Source: Phoronis australis
Lineage: Eukaryota; Phoronida; Phoronidae
DNA: 64,000 nucleotides
Direction: 5' to 3'
Assembly: GCA_002633005.1 (NCBI GenBank)
Contig: NMRA01000031.1
Coordinates: forward strand, 1,551,428-1,615,427
The position numbers and the translations under genes were made by a program. Of this stretch, positions 47,467-58,928 are shown one piece after another (position 1 is the first letter of the stretch; each line of letters starts with the position of its first letter). The notes under the pieces were generated by a model. That model was not told where the DNA came from, did not search any database, and saw only the letters and a program-made list of their open reading frames with translations.

Positions 47467-48590
47467 AGTTGAAGTTACAAAAAATAGGATTGTAGAAATA
47501 GATAAATCAATTAGAGATTTTATTTGGTGCGGTAAACTACCAAGAATAAAGGAATCTGTCACTGTACTTCCATATGAAGAAGGAGGGTTAAAATATCCTA
47601 AGGTGGAAATAATTAAAAATAGTCTCATGTTCAGTTGGGTCAAACATTTAAACTCAGGAAGAAATGGTAGTTGGAAAATTTATCCTAAGTCTCTTTTAAC
47701 TAACTTGAGTGGTGACCTTTTTTCTGTTCAAACTTCCGTTTAAGAACTTTGAAATTTTCAACTAACAATTCCTTTTATACATACTTTTGCACAGAAACAC
47801 GACAATTATATACGGTTAAGTAATTATTATAATGAAAAAGAAATCAGAGAAACTTATTTTTTACCCTTTAGCCTTCCCATGAATCCAGAATTAAAGAACG
47901 TCAGATACCTCCTTACCCACAAAAAGATATTTACAAATATCATTTAATCCAAAATAGGGGTGGTCCAAACGGATAAGTGCCCCAATTATGATGAGTTACA
48001 GATTTTACTTCATATGTTTTATTATTGCACCTGTGTCGGGACTTTCTGGGAATCAGTGCAAGCACTCTTAAATAAGGCCCTAAACGCTCAGTATATGTTG
48101 ACAATTCGGGACATAGATTTCGTTCACTGAAAACTTTAATCAAAATCGTAAATTAATTTGCAATACCATTAATACACTTGCACGTTATTTATCAGACAAC
48201 AAAAGTAGTCCTTTTTAACGATTTCAAACTTTTATGAACGCAATTTTAACAGATACCTCGGACACAAATGTGGATTAATGGAGAGGTCTGCACGCATGCT
48301 TTTAATTATTATTCTATGAATGAATGAAGTTCTACTGTTATTATTAATTTCATACATATGTACTTTTATAGCACATTATTACATCACATATCACTTCAAC
48401 ACAGCTCGAGTGTGTGTAGGACTGGCACGTGAAAGTCCTTCCCCCGGTCCCCATTCCCCGTTTCAGTTGCATTTATTGGTTAAGATTATAATGTTACATA
48501 CTTTTATTCAAGTCAGATCTGAGGCGCCCAACCTCAGACTGGTTTTATCATTGTCTGGGCAATAAATATAATAAAAAAAGGTGCGAAATC
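47467..48590 (+). mobile_element. 5'-truncated Tx1/L1-like LINE, 3' part
   Basis: The frame 47467-47742 reads IRDFIWCGKLPRIK, then LPYEEGGLKYPKVE, then SWVKHLNSG with a later WK, which is the arrangement after the reverse transcriptase in L1/Tx1-type ORF2 proteins. After frameshifts, about 47985-48130 reads LQILLHMFYYCTCVGTFWES, like the terminal His/Cys motif. A noncoding tail ends near CAATAAATATAATAAAAAAA at about 48580. The RT domain is absent, as expected of 5' truncation. Confidence 0.75.
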
Positions 48591-48618
48591 TTCAATAGTT
48601 TGACCGCATATGAACCCA

Positions 48619-48745
48619 GCCTCCCGTTCAGTAACGCTAGGACCTCGCTAAAAAGCAAGACTTTGCGAGATTACGTGAGATATTGCCGTGTATTTTAAAT
48701 GAGCACACGTGACTAGCGTAGGTCCTAGCGTTACTGAACGAACGC
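48619..48745 (+). mobile_element. Short TIR element (MITE), copy 2
   Basis: Same family as 425-576 and 57882-58032. The ends are CCCGTTCAGTAACGCTAGGA and its inverse, with CA possibly duplicated around it. It lies just after the LINE tail. Confidence 0.8.
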
Positions 48746-48859
48746 CAGGTTCAAACAGCGCACACTTAGTTTGCAGTCGGGGATAGCTGCTATAGTTTTA
48801 CACTGTTTCATTGTTCGTAGACTTGGCTATGTGTAGTTACACATGTATTTATTGGACAT

Positions 48860-51029
48860 TTATATCTTCTTTATTTGTACACATGGGCATCGGCCCAAAG
48901 CACAGCACACAAGCAAACAAGATCGTCAGTAATACACCAGGGCTGAGTTGCATAAAACTTTAAAAGTTATCCGCTGGATAAGTTTGATTGTTGCATGACG
49001 TCAGGTGCATTGTACAACAATAACAACGGACGCGTGATAGTGCTACGTCATTGTTGCTATAAGGCGTATAACTTTTATGCAACTGGGCCCAGCTGTTCCG
49101 TTTTTTAGATGCGTAGTATACATATTTCACAATTGAGATATCGGGATTACATAACAGTCTATGAAATTTAATCAAAGAGGGACTTGTCCAGATGCTCACA
49201 CTTATAAACTTAACTCTGATTTCGGAAAAAGCGTCGCAAACTAACAAAAAGTGATATTCATCCTCGACACAATTCTTCGAGCATAATGTACACACTCTGT
49301 CTTGATATATCACATTTAAGTGACGACAAGTTTCTACTGCCAGTCTGTGGTTTCCACATCGAAACCGTGTAAAACTTTCCACGAACACTCATTTAAGATT
49401 TTCAGTTTCTAAATAGTTTCCATGTTTAAGTACAACCTTAAAATTTTTGTGATAATTTAACTTAGAATTGGAATCAACATCGGACTGCCATCTTTGCAAA
49501 GCACAGTCCTTAACCCGAGAAAATATTTACAACTCTTAACACGCAGCTCCTTGGTTTACCCAAACATCATAGAAACCATACATGTACATTGACAATAAAT
49601 TGCGGACTGAGCTTGCCCAGTTACACATATGTCTACCATTTTCATCTATTCTGTACAACATGTTGTAAGCGGCCCTTGGATAACGTTCCTGTGGCATATT
49701 CAAAATTTTAAGCCGGCATTTAATACAGCTAACAAAGTATCTCGTAAACATAGGGTATCTGCCACAGTCACCCAATGCTGCAGCTTAAGAGCATAAACTG
49801 CCAAGTCCCATGGTACATTTACAAAATTTTAAAAGATTTTTTTTTTAAACACTCGATTCTTTAAAACCCCAAATCTCGGCACACCAGTTTATCAAATAAC
49901 TGAAAGGTAAGTGATGGGGGCATATCGCGACATCTGCACTGTTGTTTCAAAACACGTGATGCAGCTTTATTTGCTTTGCAAGAGAGAGTTTTTGTCGCTT
50001 TCGACCATGACAATTTAGGTGTGATAAAAACACCAAGATATTTATAACGAGACACAGCATCAACTTGCTGTTTGTTAAAAAAAAAATTCTCATAGTGTTT
50101 TAAGGGACCTCTATTTCTAAATGCAAGTATTATAGTTTTCTTTAAATTCAAAGCCATATCCATGAATCACAATAATCATTGAGACAATTCAACAAACGTT
50201 GCAAGTTAGACGCTGTTAGAGAGCACAAAAACCATGGCGTCTGCATATAATATTGAATTAATATTTGTAGCATGCTCATCTATGTAGATGGTATTTATGT
50301 CACAACATGAATTGAGTTTTTCTAAAATCTCATTGAGATACAAAACAAATAATAGAGGGCGTATCATACATCCTTGACGAGTACAAATAGTGCAATTAAA
50401 TAAGTCGGTTAAACCATCACGTGTTTTAACACATGATCTCAATACATTGATAGCATAATTGATAACATATTACCATGAACATCAATTTGCATAAGTCTAA
50501 GAAAAACTAAAATATGTGGTACTCTATCAAAAGCTTTTGAAAAATCAATAAATGCACAATAGAACCTGCCACCCTTTTTGCTTATGTGTTTCTGACATAT
50601 CGCATAAAAAGTAAATATATGATCCACTGTCGCGTAAGCCTTGCGGAACCCTGCTTGGGCTTCAAAAAGGTGTTCATTACTTTCGGCCTTGTTATGCAAT
50701 CGATTATTCAGTATTCTGATGAAGAGCTTCCCAATAGCCGACAGAAGCGAAATACCTCTATAATTATTCTCATCGTCCACGTTACCTTGTTTTAACAGCG
50801 GAATTGACATCGCATCACACCAAGCCTGGGGATAGAAGGTTGACTGGAAAGTTACATTGAACAACTTATGCAGAATCGGCAAGAAGAATGTTTTGGTACA
50901 TTTTAATATTTCGAAAGTAACTCCATCAATGCCAGCGGCCTTGCCATATGGGAGCTGATCAGTGTTCTGAATAATTTCATAACACCTAATGTCTGCCTTT
51001 AAATAATGTTTTATGTTGTGGGTACACAT
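48860..51029 (-). mobile_element. Decayed non-LTR retrotransposon, RT to C-terminus
   Basis: Minus-strand frames give, in order: GKAAGIDGVTFEIL and NNYRGISLLSAIGKLF (50439-51029), FIDFSKAFDRVPH with its Asp retained, ILYADAMVF (about 50250), KYLGVFITPKLSW (49861-50163), GRYPMFTRYFVSCIKC with VWVNQG (49536-49775), and CTLCSKNCVEDEYHFLLVC (48960-49388). These are the finger, palm, thumb and terminal Cys/His parts of a LINE reverse transcriptase. The catalytic YADD is YADA, and several stops occur. The 5' side stops at the TTAA element at 51034, and the C-terminus is interrupted by a MITE. The clade is not assigned; it is unlike the L1/Tx1 fragment next to it. The 3' limit is approximate. Confidence 0.85.
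48942..49088. mobile_element. 147-bp MITE inside the LINE C-terminus
   Basis: Ends GCTGAGTTGCATAAAA and, inverted, GCCCAGTTGCATAAAA. Flanked by CCAGG (48937-48941) and CCAGC (49089-49093), so the target is again CCWGG-like. It replaces the last LINE codons with an unrelated frame. Confidence 0.75.
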
Positions 51030-51033
51030 TTAA

Positions 51034-52666
51034 AGGAGAATGCCACCCGATATATTAGTCTTTTTGCCGTCTTAATCGGTCTATATCCACATCGCCTCGC
51101 ATACGATCGACCTTATCTTGCCAAGAGGTGTCGCGTGAGGAAGGTGAGAAACTACGCTAGCGACGTCAGTGGTTCATATGCAGAGTGAATGCCGCTATGT
51201 TGCGGTGCATCGTTCCCGCTTGCCAGAGCTAAGCAGCTGCGAGGAAAGCGAGTATAACGTTTTTTTATTTCCTCGAGAGTCCGAAATGCTTAGGAAGTGA
51301 CTCATGGTAAGGAAGAATGAAATGTACGCTGTAAATAGCAAGTATGAGGCCGTGAAACATCTCCGTGTATGTGGCCTGCAGACGTCGACCGTGCCTAGCG
51401 ACGAATGCCGGCTTACCAAATAACTTCATACGTTCCGTTGTCTGAGCTTGTTCACGGCGCCTCTCTAGTATTTCTTAGTCACTGTATTCCTGTTCGAATT
51501 GATTGCCTGTAAAACTTGACCATCCACCTGCGCAGTCGGTACTGATGAGCTCTAGCTCGTCCTTAGTCGGGATTGCGAGTTGCCATGTTGGCGTTTATTA
51601 CTGAGCGTTCTGTTTCAAAATGAATTATTCTCACCCTAACCAATACTTATATAAAACTGAAATAAAGTCTGTCTCATTAGATGCAATTTGTAATGCCTTT
51701 GGAGTGTTCGCGAGTGCAAATGATTTGAGAAGCCAGTAATCAATAAATTACTGCGTTACCGGCTTTAGGTGCAATAAAGCTAATTGACGAGACACCTAGG
51801 CCGTGTGAGCTCATGCTAAGTTAGTGTTTGATGGCAGAAACTATTGTTAAACAACTCAGTTTCCATCCCACGGCCAGGTGTTAGGGGAATCTTTATTTAC
51901 ATTTACATTACTCAAATAATTATTGTCAATGTACAACTTCTGCCCTGACGGTGCTGTGGCCAAAGCGGCCCCCGTTAGTAGATTTGCAGTTTCGTGGCTA
52001 ATTCACCAACATAATCAGGTGCACATTACTTTGGCTCACTAGTAAAGTATTTTCTTGACTGGAGGTTTAGTTTCCACTGAACTTTGGCTGGTTCATGTTC
52101 GTGATGTCTGTCAGTTTCTGAGCCACTGGCGGGGATAACTTACGAGTCAATCCGACCGGCCGCGACGGGTCTGATCGTGCTCCGAGCCACTTGCCAGGCT
52201 AACAAGCGTTTTTTGTTTAGAACTAAAAAAATCACAATTCTAAACAACACAGATCCAGGTTCTCCTGTCTGTATATCACGGAAAATACTTCGAAATTATT
52301 CAGTCCGACCCCAAACTCCTGCTACGGACCTTATTGGCCTGCCGAACATTGTAGGCTACGGTGTGTCCAAATACCAATAAATCCGTAAGAGCGAAATAAG
52401 AATTCGGTGTGTTTTTAAGGGTTTTACATCGAAGTTTGATGATTTATTGGTGTTAAACGATGACTTCAAGCGATAAGCTGACACCAGTAACCCGTGTTGT
52501 GAACTGCTGAACAGACTGGGTGTGAAACCTATGACGTATTTGGATAATTTCAACACCTCCGTCTGCCGTCAGGTGTCAGGTAACGCAACTGTACGTGTCG
52601 TTATGGAGTAGAACTACTCGATCTAAATTGATACAAATTAGGCTGTTTTTTGGGTGGCATGCTCCT
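51034..52666. mobile_element. 1.63-kb TIR element with TTAA duplication
   Basis: Ends AGGAGAATGCCACCC and, inverted, AGGAGCATGCCACCC, directly flanked by TTAA at 51030-51033 and 52667-52670. TTAA duplication is the hallmark of piggyBac and Kolobok superfamilies. No transposase frame is seen, so it is nonautonomous or eroded. It lies at the 5' edge of the LINE relic. Confidence 0.8.
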
Positions 52667-52670
52667 TTAA

Positions 52671-53700
52671 GGTCCATACGGTAGGTGATTTCTTTCATTT
52701 TAGGCAGGGATTCAAACTAGTGTGCATGGTCATCAATCCAATTCCAGGTTTGAAATTCCCTCTTGCTGTCATGCTCAACAAGTCTTCAGGGAAAGCGAAG
52801 TGCATGTTTAGTCCATGTAACACCAGCGGAGATCTACAAACGTTGAAGACCATGGTAGTACAGAAAATTATTGCAACCAGTAAATTAAGACAAGACGAAG
52901 TTTATAAAAACGTTATCTCTGAAACTGATACTCTCGCTCACGAATCGAGTTACTGTAGCTACATTTCGAATAGTACGACCGGTGAACAAAGAAAAAGAAA
53001 GCTAACGCAAACTGAGCCCGGTCCTTCCAAAATGTTGCCGAAGTGACAATGTTGTAATTTTATGTACAGGAGATACCGTCATTTGTGTAGGAATGAGCTG
53101 AAAGAGACGAAGAACCCAAAAAGATGAGTTCAGGTCAGACAATGTACAAATCACGACAGACATACCTAAATCACGTTCAAACAACACTTGGATAACACAT
53201 TTGATGCGAGAAATGGGACAGTGGCTTATGAACAAGCTGCTAGACTCTCTGGCGTATTTCATCTGCATGCTGCCGACGCACGGTGCCTCGTCCACGTTTG
53301 CGATGAATTTCTAGCTGTTCCCTTGTCAGGTAACATGACAACTAGTAACCAGCATCACATCCTACTTTAGCGACAGTCTGCCTTTAATCCACATCGATGG
53401 CTGTGAGAGCATGGTTGGATTTAAAGTAACCCTTAGGAATGTTATCAAGATAACGCTTAGACGCTTGTGAGGAAGATTTGCAAGGAAGTCAATGCAACAT
53501 CTAAGCCTGTCTACTACAACCTTAGCAACTACTCTGTCAAAAGGTCATCCAGAGCACCAGTACTAGTCTTCTAAATGTAACATCTGACCTCGTTCTTGGA
53601 GGCGATGTCCTCAAATTGTCATTGTCTCTAGCCCAATGCATTCAACAGCATATAGGTATCACACGCCGGTTGGGTGGAGGTGAAACCAGCAATAAGCTGG
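52671..53700 (+). pseudogene. N-terminal fragment resembling the PIN/CXC family
   Basis: A frame to 53046 reads MLNKSSGKAKCMF, KIIATSKLRQDEVYKNVI and HESSYCSYIS. Then, after breaks, ARLSGVFHLHAADARC (about 53240) and LSLSLAQCIQQHIGITRRL (about 53615). The H-x4-C-type end and the order resemble the N-terminal zinc-like region and following segments of the large family decayed at 9.6-11.8 and 40.4-43.6 kb. An acceptor-like TTTCATTTTAG ends near 52704. Assignment is from memory and only moderate. Confidence 0.4.
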
Positions 53701-53739
53701 GAGCAACATGTTTGTCAATGGTCAGAGGAGCAACCAAAA

Positions 53740-53900
53740 TGTGTGACGATGGGAGGGGCTCAACTCCCATGTGGCATACCCCATTGGTTTTTACCCGTTT
53801 AGCACTCCTCCCATGTAAACTCCTTGGGAGGGGGTCAACACCCATTTGGCGCCCACCTGGTTTTTGCCTGGTACCTCCTTAGGTGGCACCTGGGGGGAAT
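53740..53900 (-). repeat. GC-rich dispersed repeat
   Basis: GGGAGGGGCTCAACTCCCAT, CTCCTCCCATGTA and related phrases are the inverse of motifs at 23490-23640 and 34190-34340. The segment contains two imperfect internal repeats of CAACNCCCATNTGGC. Confidence 0.6.
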
Positions 53901-54160
53901 TCTCTCTGAATCCCCAAGAGCAATCATTCAAATTATGTAGTCCAGGGAGGTATGAACTGTTATAAGGAACGATAATTGACGTGTTAAGAACTCAAACATG
54001 AAGCAAAACCATGATGGATTTTGAAGGGAGCTTCAAGAGAATAAAAACAAATACACTTTAATATTGATTAAAATACACATTTTCGTTCTCATTCGATTAT
54101 AAGTGAATCTTAGTTTATGTATTTTAACCATTTTCAGTCACACAGTAATTTTATTGCACG

Positions 54161-54310
54161 TTGGATGTCATTAAAGTATGAATTTTTCAGTGTTTACATT
54201 TTTCGGACTGCGCTCCTAACTAAGTGTTGATTATTCACCGCTTGTTGCGCTAGTGTTTCGACCGGCAACTATTGCGGCGAATGGCGAAATTGCGGAGTGA
54301 ACTCTCCTAC
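54161..54310 (+). repeat. Dispersed TTCGGACT repeat, diverged copy
   Basis: Most diverged of the four copies described at 23090-23240. It is followed at 54340-54440 by a segment related to 1165-1290. Confidence 0.6.
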
Positions 54311-54445
54311 TCTACTACACTCCTTGCTGTCATCATCCCCCGATTGATGTCGCAATTTTTCAGGTAATGGCGCGTGCACGTGTCACGAGTGTACAGTTTT
54401 CGAAACGACAGATTATTCATTACTTTTGACTTAATTCACGCGGCG

Positions 54446-54570
54446 GACATTAAAATCCAAAGCGAGTCAGACTCACTGCAATAAACAAAGCGGAAGTTTA
54501 CATTGCATGAGTTAAAGGGCCGGTCTTTCGAGTCCAACCTGGATATTAAATCTTAACAATATGTTGAAAA
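54446..54570 (+). repeat. Junction repeat E, copy 2
   Basis: Partner of 26012-26135, here leading straight into block D2 rather than block C. Confidence 0.8.
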
Positions 54571-54572
54571 TT

Positions 54573-56045
54573 AACCACAGAGACGTAAAAAAGTACATAA
54601 GAGAACAAGTCAATGCACCAAAAAGTTGTCTGACGAAAGGGCATGATTTTGTTCGAAAACTAGGTTAGAAACATGAAAAGTAAATATGACCAAAATGCTG
54701 AATGCAAGGTTGCGTTTCATCTTGTAAATTGTTGATAAAAATGCTTTCTACACAAACCAAGTCATCTGCTTGTATTGTTGACGAGTTGAAGATATACATG
54801 TATTCGACAGTGGTGGCTCTTTGCATTTTGCTGACATGTGCAATTAGTCACATCTGGTTTAACTTGTTGATCAAGAATATTTACATCAAGCATAGCCTAG
54901 GTCCTGATGAGGTAGGGAGTACCGGGACTAACAGTTGATTTGTTATTGATATGAAAGAACAACTGATGTTATTTAATATATTTTATTGGAATAAAAAACA
55001 GCCTCGTAATTGAAAATAAAAACAATTCGACCAATTTTAAATGTTGAAAAAAATTAAAAACGAGCACAGCCCCATAAATCGCTTCGGCAGTATATCCAGA
55101 TTTTCATTCACGTTCTTGCACACTTTCACAAGTACTTATTTGACCATCAGTTCTGCTTTCTTAGTTTTAATAATTCTTACGTCTACTTCATGTGTTACGT
55201 GTCAAATATCCAAGTTCCCATATTCAACGGACCAAGTTGAATTTTAAAATTAAAACACCTAATTCGTTCGTCTAAAGCATAACCTCGTTTTAGAGCTCAA
55301 TGTCAGTTAACGGGACAGAGCAAGCACAATTGCTATGTTTCTTGCGAGGGGAAAGGTGCCTGTGCCTTCTGACTGAGAGGGGAATTTTTTCGTCGAGTGA
55401 GTGAAAAGATCTTCTTCCCGGTCATCATCAACAGCACCCCCAACCTGTTGCAAGCTCTCCTAGGCTCTGTCTCAAGTAGCATTTTGTGCTCTTTTAAATT
55501 GTCACCTGTGTGGTTACAGGTGATTTGAACTTCGCGGGAGGGAACTTTTTAATCACTAGGGGAATTTTTAGGGCCTCGTGGGGGGAATTTCGGGGAATTT
55601 CCAATATTTTTCTAGAAGGGAATAGGGTCGATATTCGGTCCTAAAATCGAGGGATTGAGGGCCTTGACCTTTTTGGAAAGAAAAATGCATCATCTTTCAA
55701 CCCGCAGTCATGAAAACACAGCCTGGCTGGCCGAAGATTCTCCAGTCGTTGCTATGATGCTCGGCAACCTAGATGCGACAAAATATGATCTAACTTTTCG
55801 AAAACATTTATAAATTTTACAGGGACATATTTTCCTTCGTCGTGGCGTACATGTATGACAGCGATCCAACGCTTCCGAATTTCAACGTCCTCAGGTATTG
55901 TAAAACAGACAGTTGAGTGTCCGTATTTTTCTAGGCATTCGAGCGACGCGAAATGCAACCAGTATGCCGATAAGCCAACAGAGCTAGTATAGCGAGCCTC
56001 GTTTTGGAACGGTTCGCCTGTCGGCGTGAATTAGGTCTATGTATA
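54573..56045 (+). repeat. Segmental duplication block D2
   Basis: Partner of 31078-32520. It stops at TAGGTCTATGT, exactly where D1 continues into the small PIN/CXC fragment. No gene is supported. Confidence 0.88.
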
Positions 56046-56561
56046 TTGCTAGGTTTCGTTTAAATAAGCGAATCCCCGGTCTGTTATTATTGTTTTATTC
56101 CACAACGTCAAAGGGCGCACCCGGTGGTGAACCAAGTCCGTGACATACAGTATGGATGAAACGGCTGTACATTTTCTACTCAAGTTACCGGGTACGGTTT
56201 CTTTGGTTCCAAAAGGGATATTTGCCCAATATTACTAGACTTTGTAAGAAAGGCGGAGTATGAAAGAAAATGTCGTTAATTATATTGTTTTTCACTTAAA
56301 CTGCTGCAACGGACGAGGTGTATAACCGATGATCCCCAGATTTTCATACAACCCTGTCAGTCGTTAGTTCTATATGTCAATAGAAGTTTCACGACTACAG
56401 AGGTGACAAACAGAACTACCCTGGCTGTTTGAAATTTTAGGTTCTAACGGAGCTTAAAACACAGTGTTTATTTGCTTTATTTTGACTACAGTCTTCACAT
56501 AGGTGGCTGACTGGTTATACACAAGGTGGTAGGGTACCTAGCTATATTTTGAAGGTATTCT

Positions 56562-57551
56562 CAGTGGCGGATCTAGGATATCACAAGGGGGGCCCAACAT
56601 TTTCTACGGCTGTAAGCATTTACGCAAACCACGATTGTAGATGCGTATAGCACCGAATGGGGGGAGGTCGGGAGGGGGGTTTGCCCAGGAAATTTTTCTG
56701 TTTTTTCCTTTAAAAATCAAGCATTTTCCTTGATTCCTGAAGTATTTTCCAAGAAAAAAGGCAAAAAAAAAAACACGGAGAACGTGTCAAACAGGAAAAA
56801 CCGTGTTTACCACAGACTCGAGCTCACGACCTGTCGGATAGAGCGCGTGCTTAACCACTACACCACTTAACTACTTATAGATTGTTACTTGTTTATGGTC
56901 CACAGCGTTTGCGCTCGAAATCTACTTCTTTTTGTAATGCTTATTACACGTTTTATATTTTGTGCAATCGGTTCTTAACAAATTTGTTGTATTTAAAATA
57001 GTATTCAAATGCCCAAAAGACCAAATCCGTTTTTCGTGTTGGCAATAATGACGGGATTGCTTTGGAAATCGTCTTAAGTTAAGGTTTGACAAAGAGAGAA
57101 TTATGAGTTTCTGAGTGATTCACCACTTCACGATTAAAATTGATATCTTACCAGCAGTTTCTGTTTTTTCATCGTCACTCAGGTTCCATCTTCTTTAAAA
57201 AATGAAGTAAATTTTCTTCATTGCACAGTGGAGCAGACGACGGAAACGGAGTCGTAGTGCGCAGCGCCACTGCCGATCGCCTGGGATATCGCGGGAGAGC
57301 TTATACTTAGCCATAGTTCCGTTACGAATGCGCCGTGTTCCGAATTTGACACTTGAAATTAGATCTGAGCCCCCCCTCCTCCCCACAAACACTAAAACTG
57401 CACACATTTAAATCTTGTTTCATCCTTATAATTTTAATTACTGGGGTAAATTAATGAACTCAACATTTCCCTAAGTACGCTCTTGCTTTTTTATTTTTTT
57501 GCGGCAGCCAAGGGGGGGGGGGCATCCGGGCCCCCCATAAATCCGCCTATG
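56562..57551. mobile_element. 0.99-kb hAT-like nonautonomous element
   Basis: Ends CAGTGGCGGATCTAG and, inverted, CATAGGCGGATTTAT, with ATTCT on both sides (56557-56561 and 57552-57556). CAG-type termini with GGCGGATC and G-rich subterminal runs are common in hAT-like MITEs. The 5-bp duplication is shorter than the usual 8. Contains a tRNA-like stretch at 56801-56871. Confidence 0.65.
56801..56871 (-). ncRNA. tRNA-like sequence (possible SINE head or tRNA relic)
   Basis: On the minus strand GTGTAGTGGTTAAGCACG resembles a tRNA D arm/A box, and GAGCTCGAGTC resembles a degenerate B box about 30 bp on. A full cloverleaf with matching acceptor arms is not convincing, so a functional tRNA is unlikely. 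Confidence 0.4.
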
Positions 57552-57881
57552 ATTCTTCATACAGCTAACTGGCAGGCTACACTGTGTGTTGAGCTCAGCT
57601 AGACCCCGTGCCCTGCCGGTTGCTGTACCTTGAGGTCACTGCTGCAAGTTCCGTTACAATCATGTTATACGGACATTTTTCAGAACAAAGGGAATTAACA
57701 CCACTCAAATTACACAATTAATGTCGTAAAATTTCATTAGTAACGAAATGTTATCATGCGAGTACGTAAAGACAAGTGTGTGATTCGTAAGTCGCGGCTA
57801 TCGACATCCGTATAGAGTGGGATACAAGACGAACTGTCAATTCTCCCTACTCTGTCTCCTGTTTCTGGACAAGTTCTATCT

Positions 57882-58032
57882 GCCTCCCGTTCGTTAACGC
57901 TAAGACCTCGCTAAAAAGCAAGACTTTGTGAGATTACGTGAGACATTGTCGTGTATTTTGAACGAGAACACGTGAGTTTGGCTAGATTTTAGCTTGGTCC
58001 AAGTGTAGGTCCTAGCGTTACTGAACGCACGC
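57882..58032 (+). mobile_element. Short TIR element (MITE), copy 3
   Basis: Same family as 425-576 and 48619-48745. It shares AAAAAGCAAGACTTTG with copy 2, and the longer right half (TTGGCTAGATTTTAGCT) with copy 1. Flanks CT and TT are only a near duplication. Confidence 0.8.
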
Positions 58033-58481
58033 TTGGTCTCGCGTTTAGACGTGGTTTTCATACAACACGTAAGTGGTCTATTACCATAATGTCCAGTCTG
58101 TGACTGACATACATGTAGGAGTACGTTTTAGTTGATTCCAGTCTTTAAGTATCAGTCCACGGATCCACCGACCACTGTACAGCCAACAAGCGGCAAGGTG
58201 GGGGGTCAGCCATTCAGATCCATGTTTAGTCTGATCAATCACATTAGGGATGAGAGAAATTGGGTGAAGTATGACACCAAAAAGTTTGGTGGTGTAGGAG
58301 ATACGAGGGAAGTGTTCTGGGGGGCAAAATGAGGCAATTTCTTAGTGAGGAATGAGTCCTTTTTGACCAAATTTTCTACTCCAGTTTCTGCTTCGAACAG
58401 AATCATTTCTGAAATATTTGGATATCACATGATAGGTTCATGACCAATGTCAGTAAAAACGGCACCGACACTGCAATATCG

Positions 58482-58495
58482 GTTACCATGGTAAC
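58482..58495. promoter_or_regulatory. X-box-like palindrome, copy 2
   Basis: GTTACCATGGTAAC, identical to 26479-26492 and at nearly the same distance from the candidate start at 58929. Confidence 0.4.
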
Positions 58496-58928
58496 ACTGG
58501 AACTGTTTCCCTGGAGGTACATTTCCTTCTTGTGAAAAACCAGAAGTAAGTTGTACCCTTATAGCGAAGCTGCCCCCGCAAGAAAACTAAAAATAATAAC
58601 ATGGACATGTAGAAGACTCCATGCCCTTGAAATTAATACAATAAAAACTTTGTCAGCCCTTCAGGCAGGCTTGGTAATAGGTGTCTGAATTTCACTATTT
58701 TCAGACCGCGTATGTGTATTTGTCATGTTAAACCAGTCACTAGTTGTGCGCCGTTTCTACGCATTAATATGCCGTGATATAATACAACAATTAAAAGAAT
58801 TGGTTTGCTTAAATGTTTTTAATTAATTTTAAGGACTCTAGCATTTCCCACTAAAATATGAAGTTATACTAAATTTGTTCATCCAACACATCTGAATACC
58901 AAACTAAAGCTTACAATGCGTTAGTTGA

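Larger units (their letters stand above)
56046..57880. repeat. Repeat-rich spacer between D2 and C2
   Basis: 56320-56561 and 57552-57640 are two halves of one copy of the repeat at 1640-1930 and 2380-2590, split by the hAT-like element. No coding region is supported. Confidence 0.55.

Noticed and set aside
48960-49090. C-terminal extension of the LINE frame
   Set aside because: The last ~40 codons come from the inserted MITE, not from the LINE.
56801-56871. Functional tRNA gene
   Set aside because: A- and B-box-like parts are present, but acceptor and anticodon stems do not pair convincingly.
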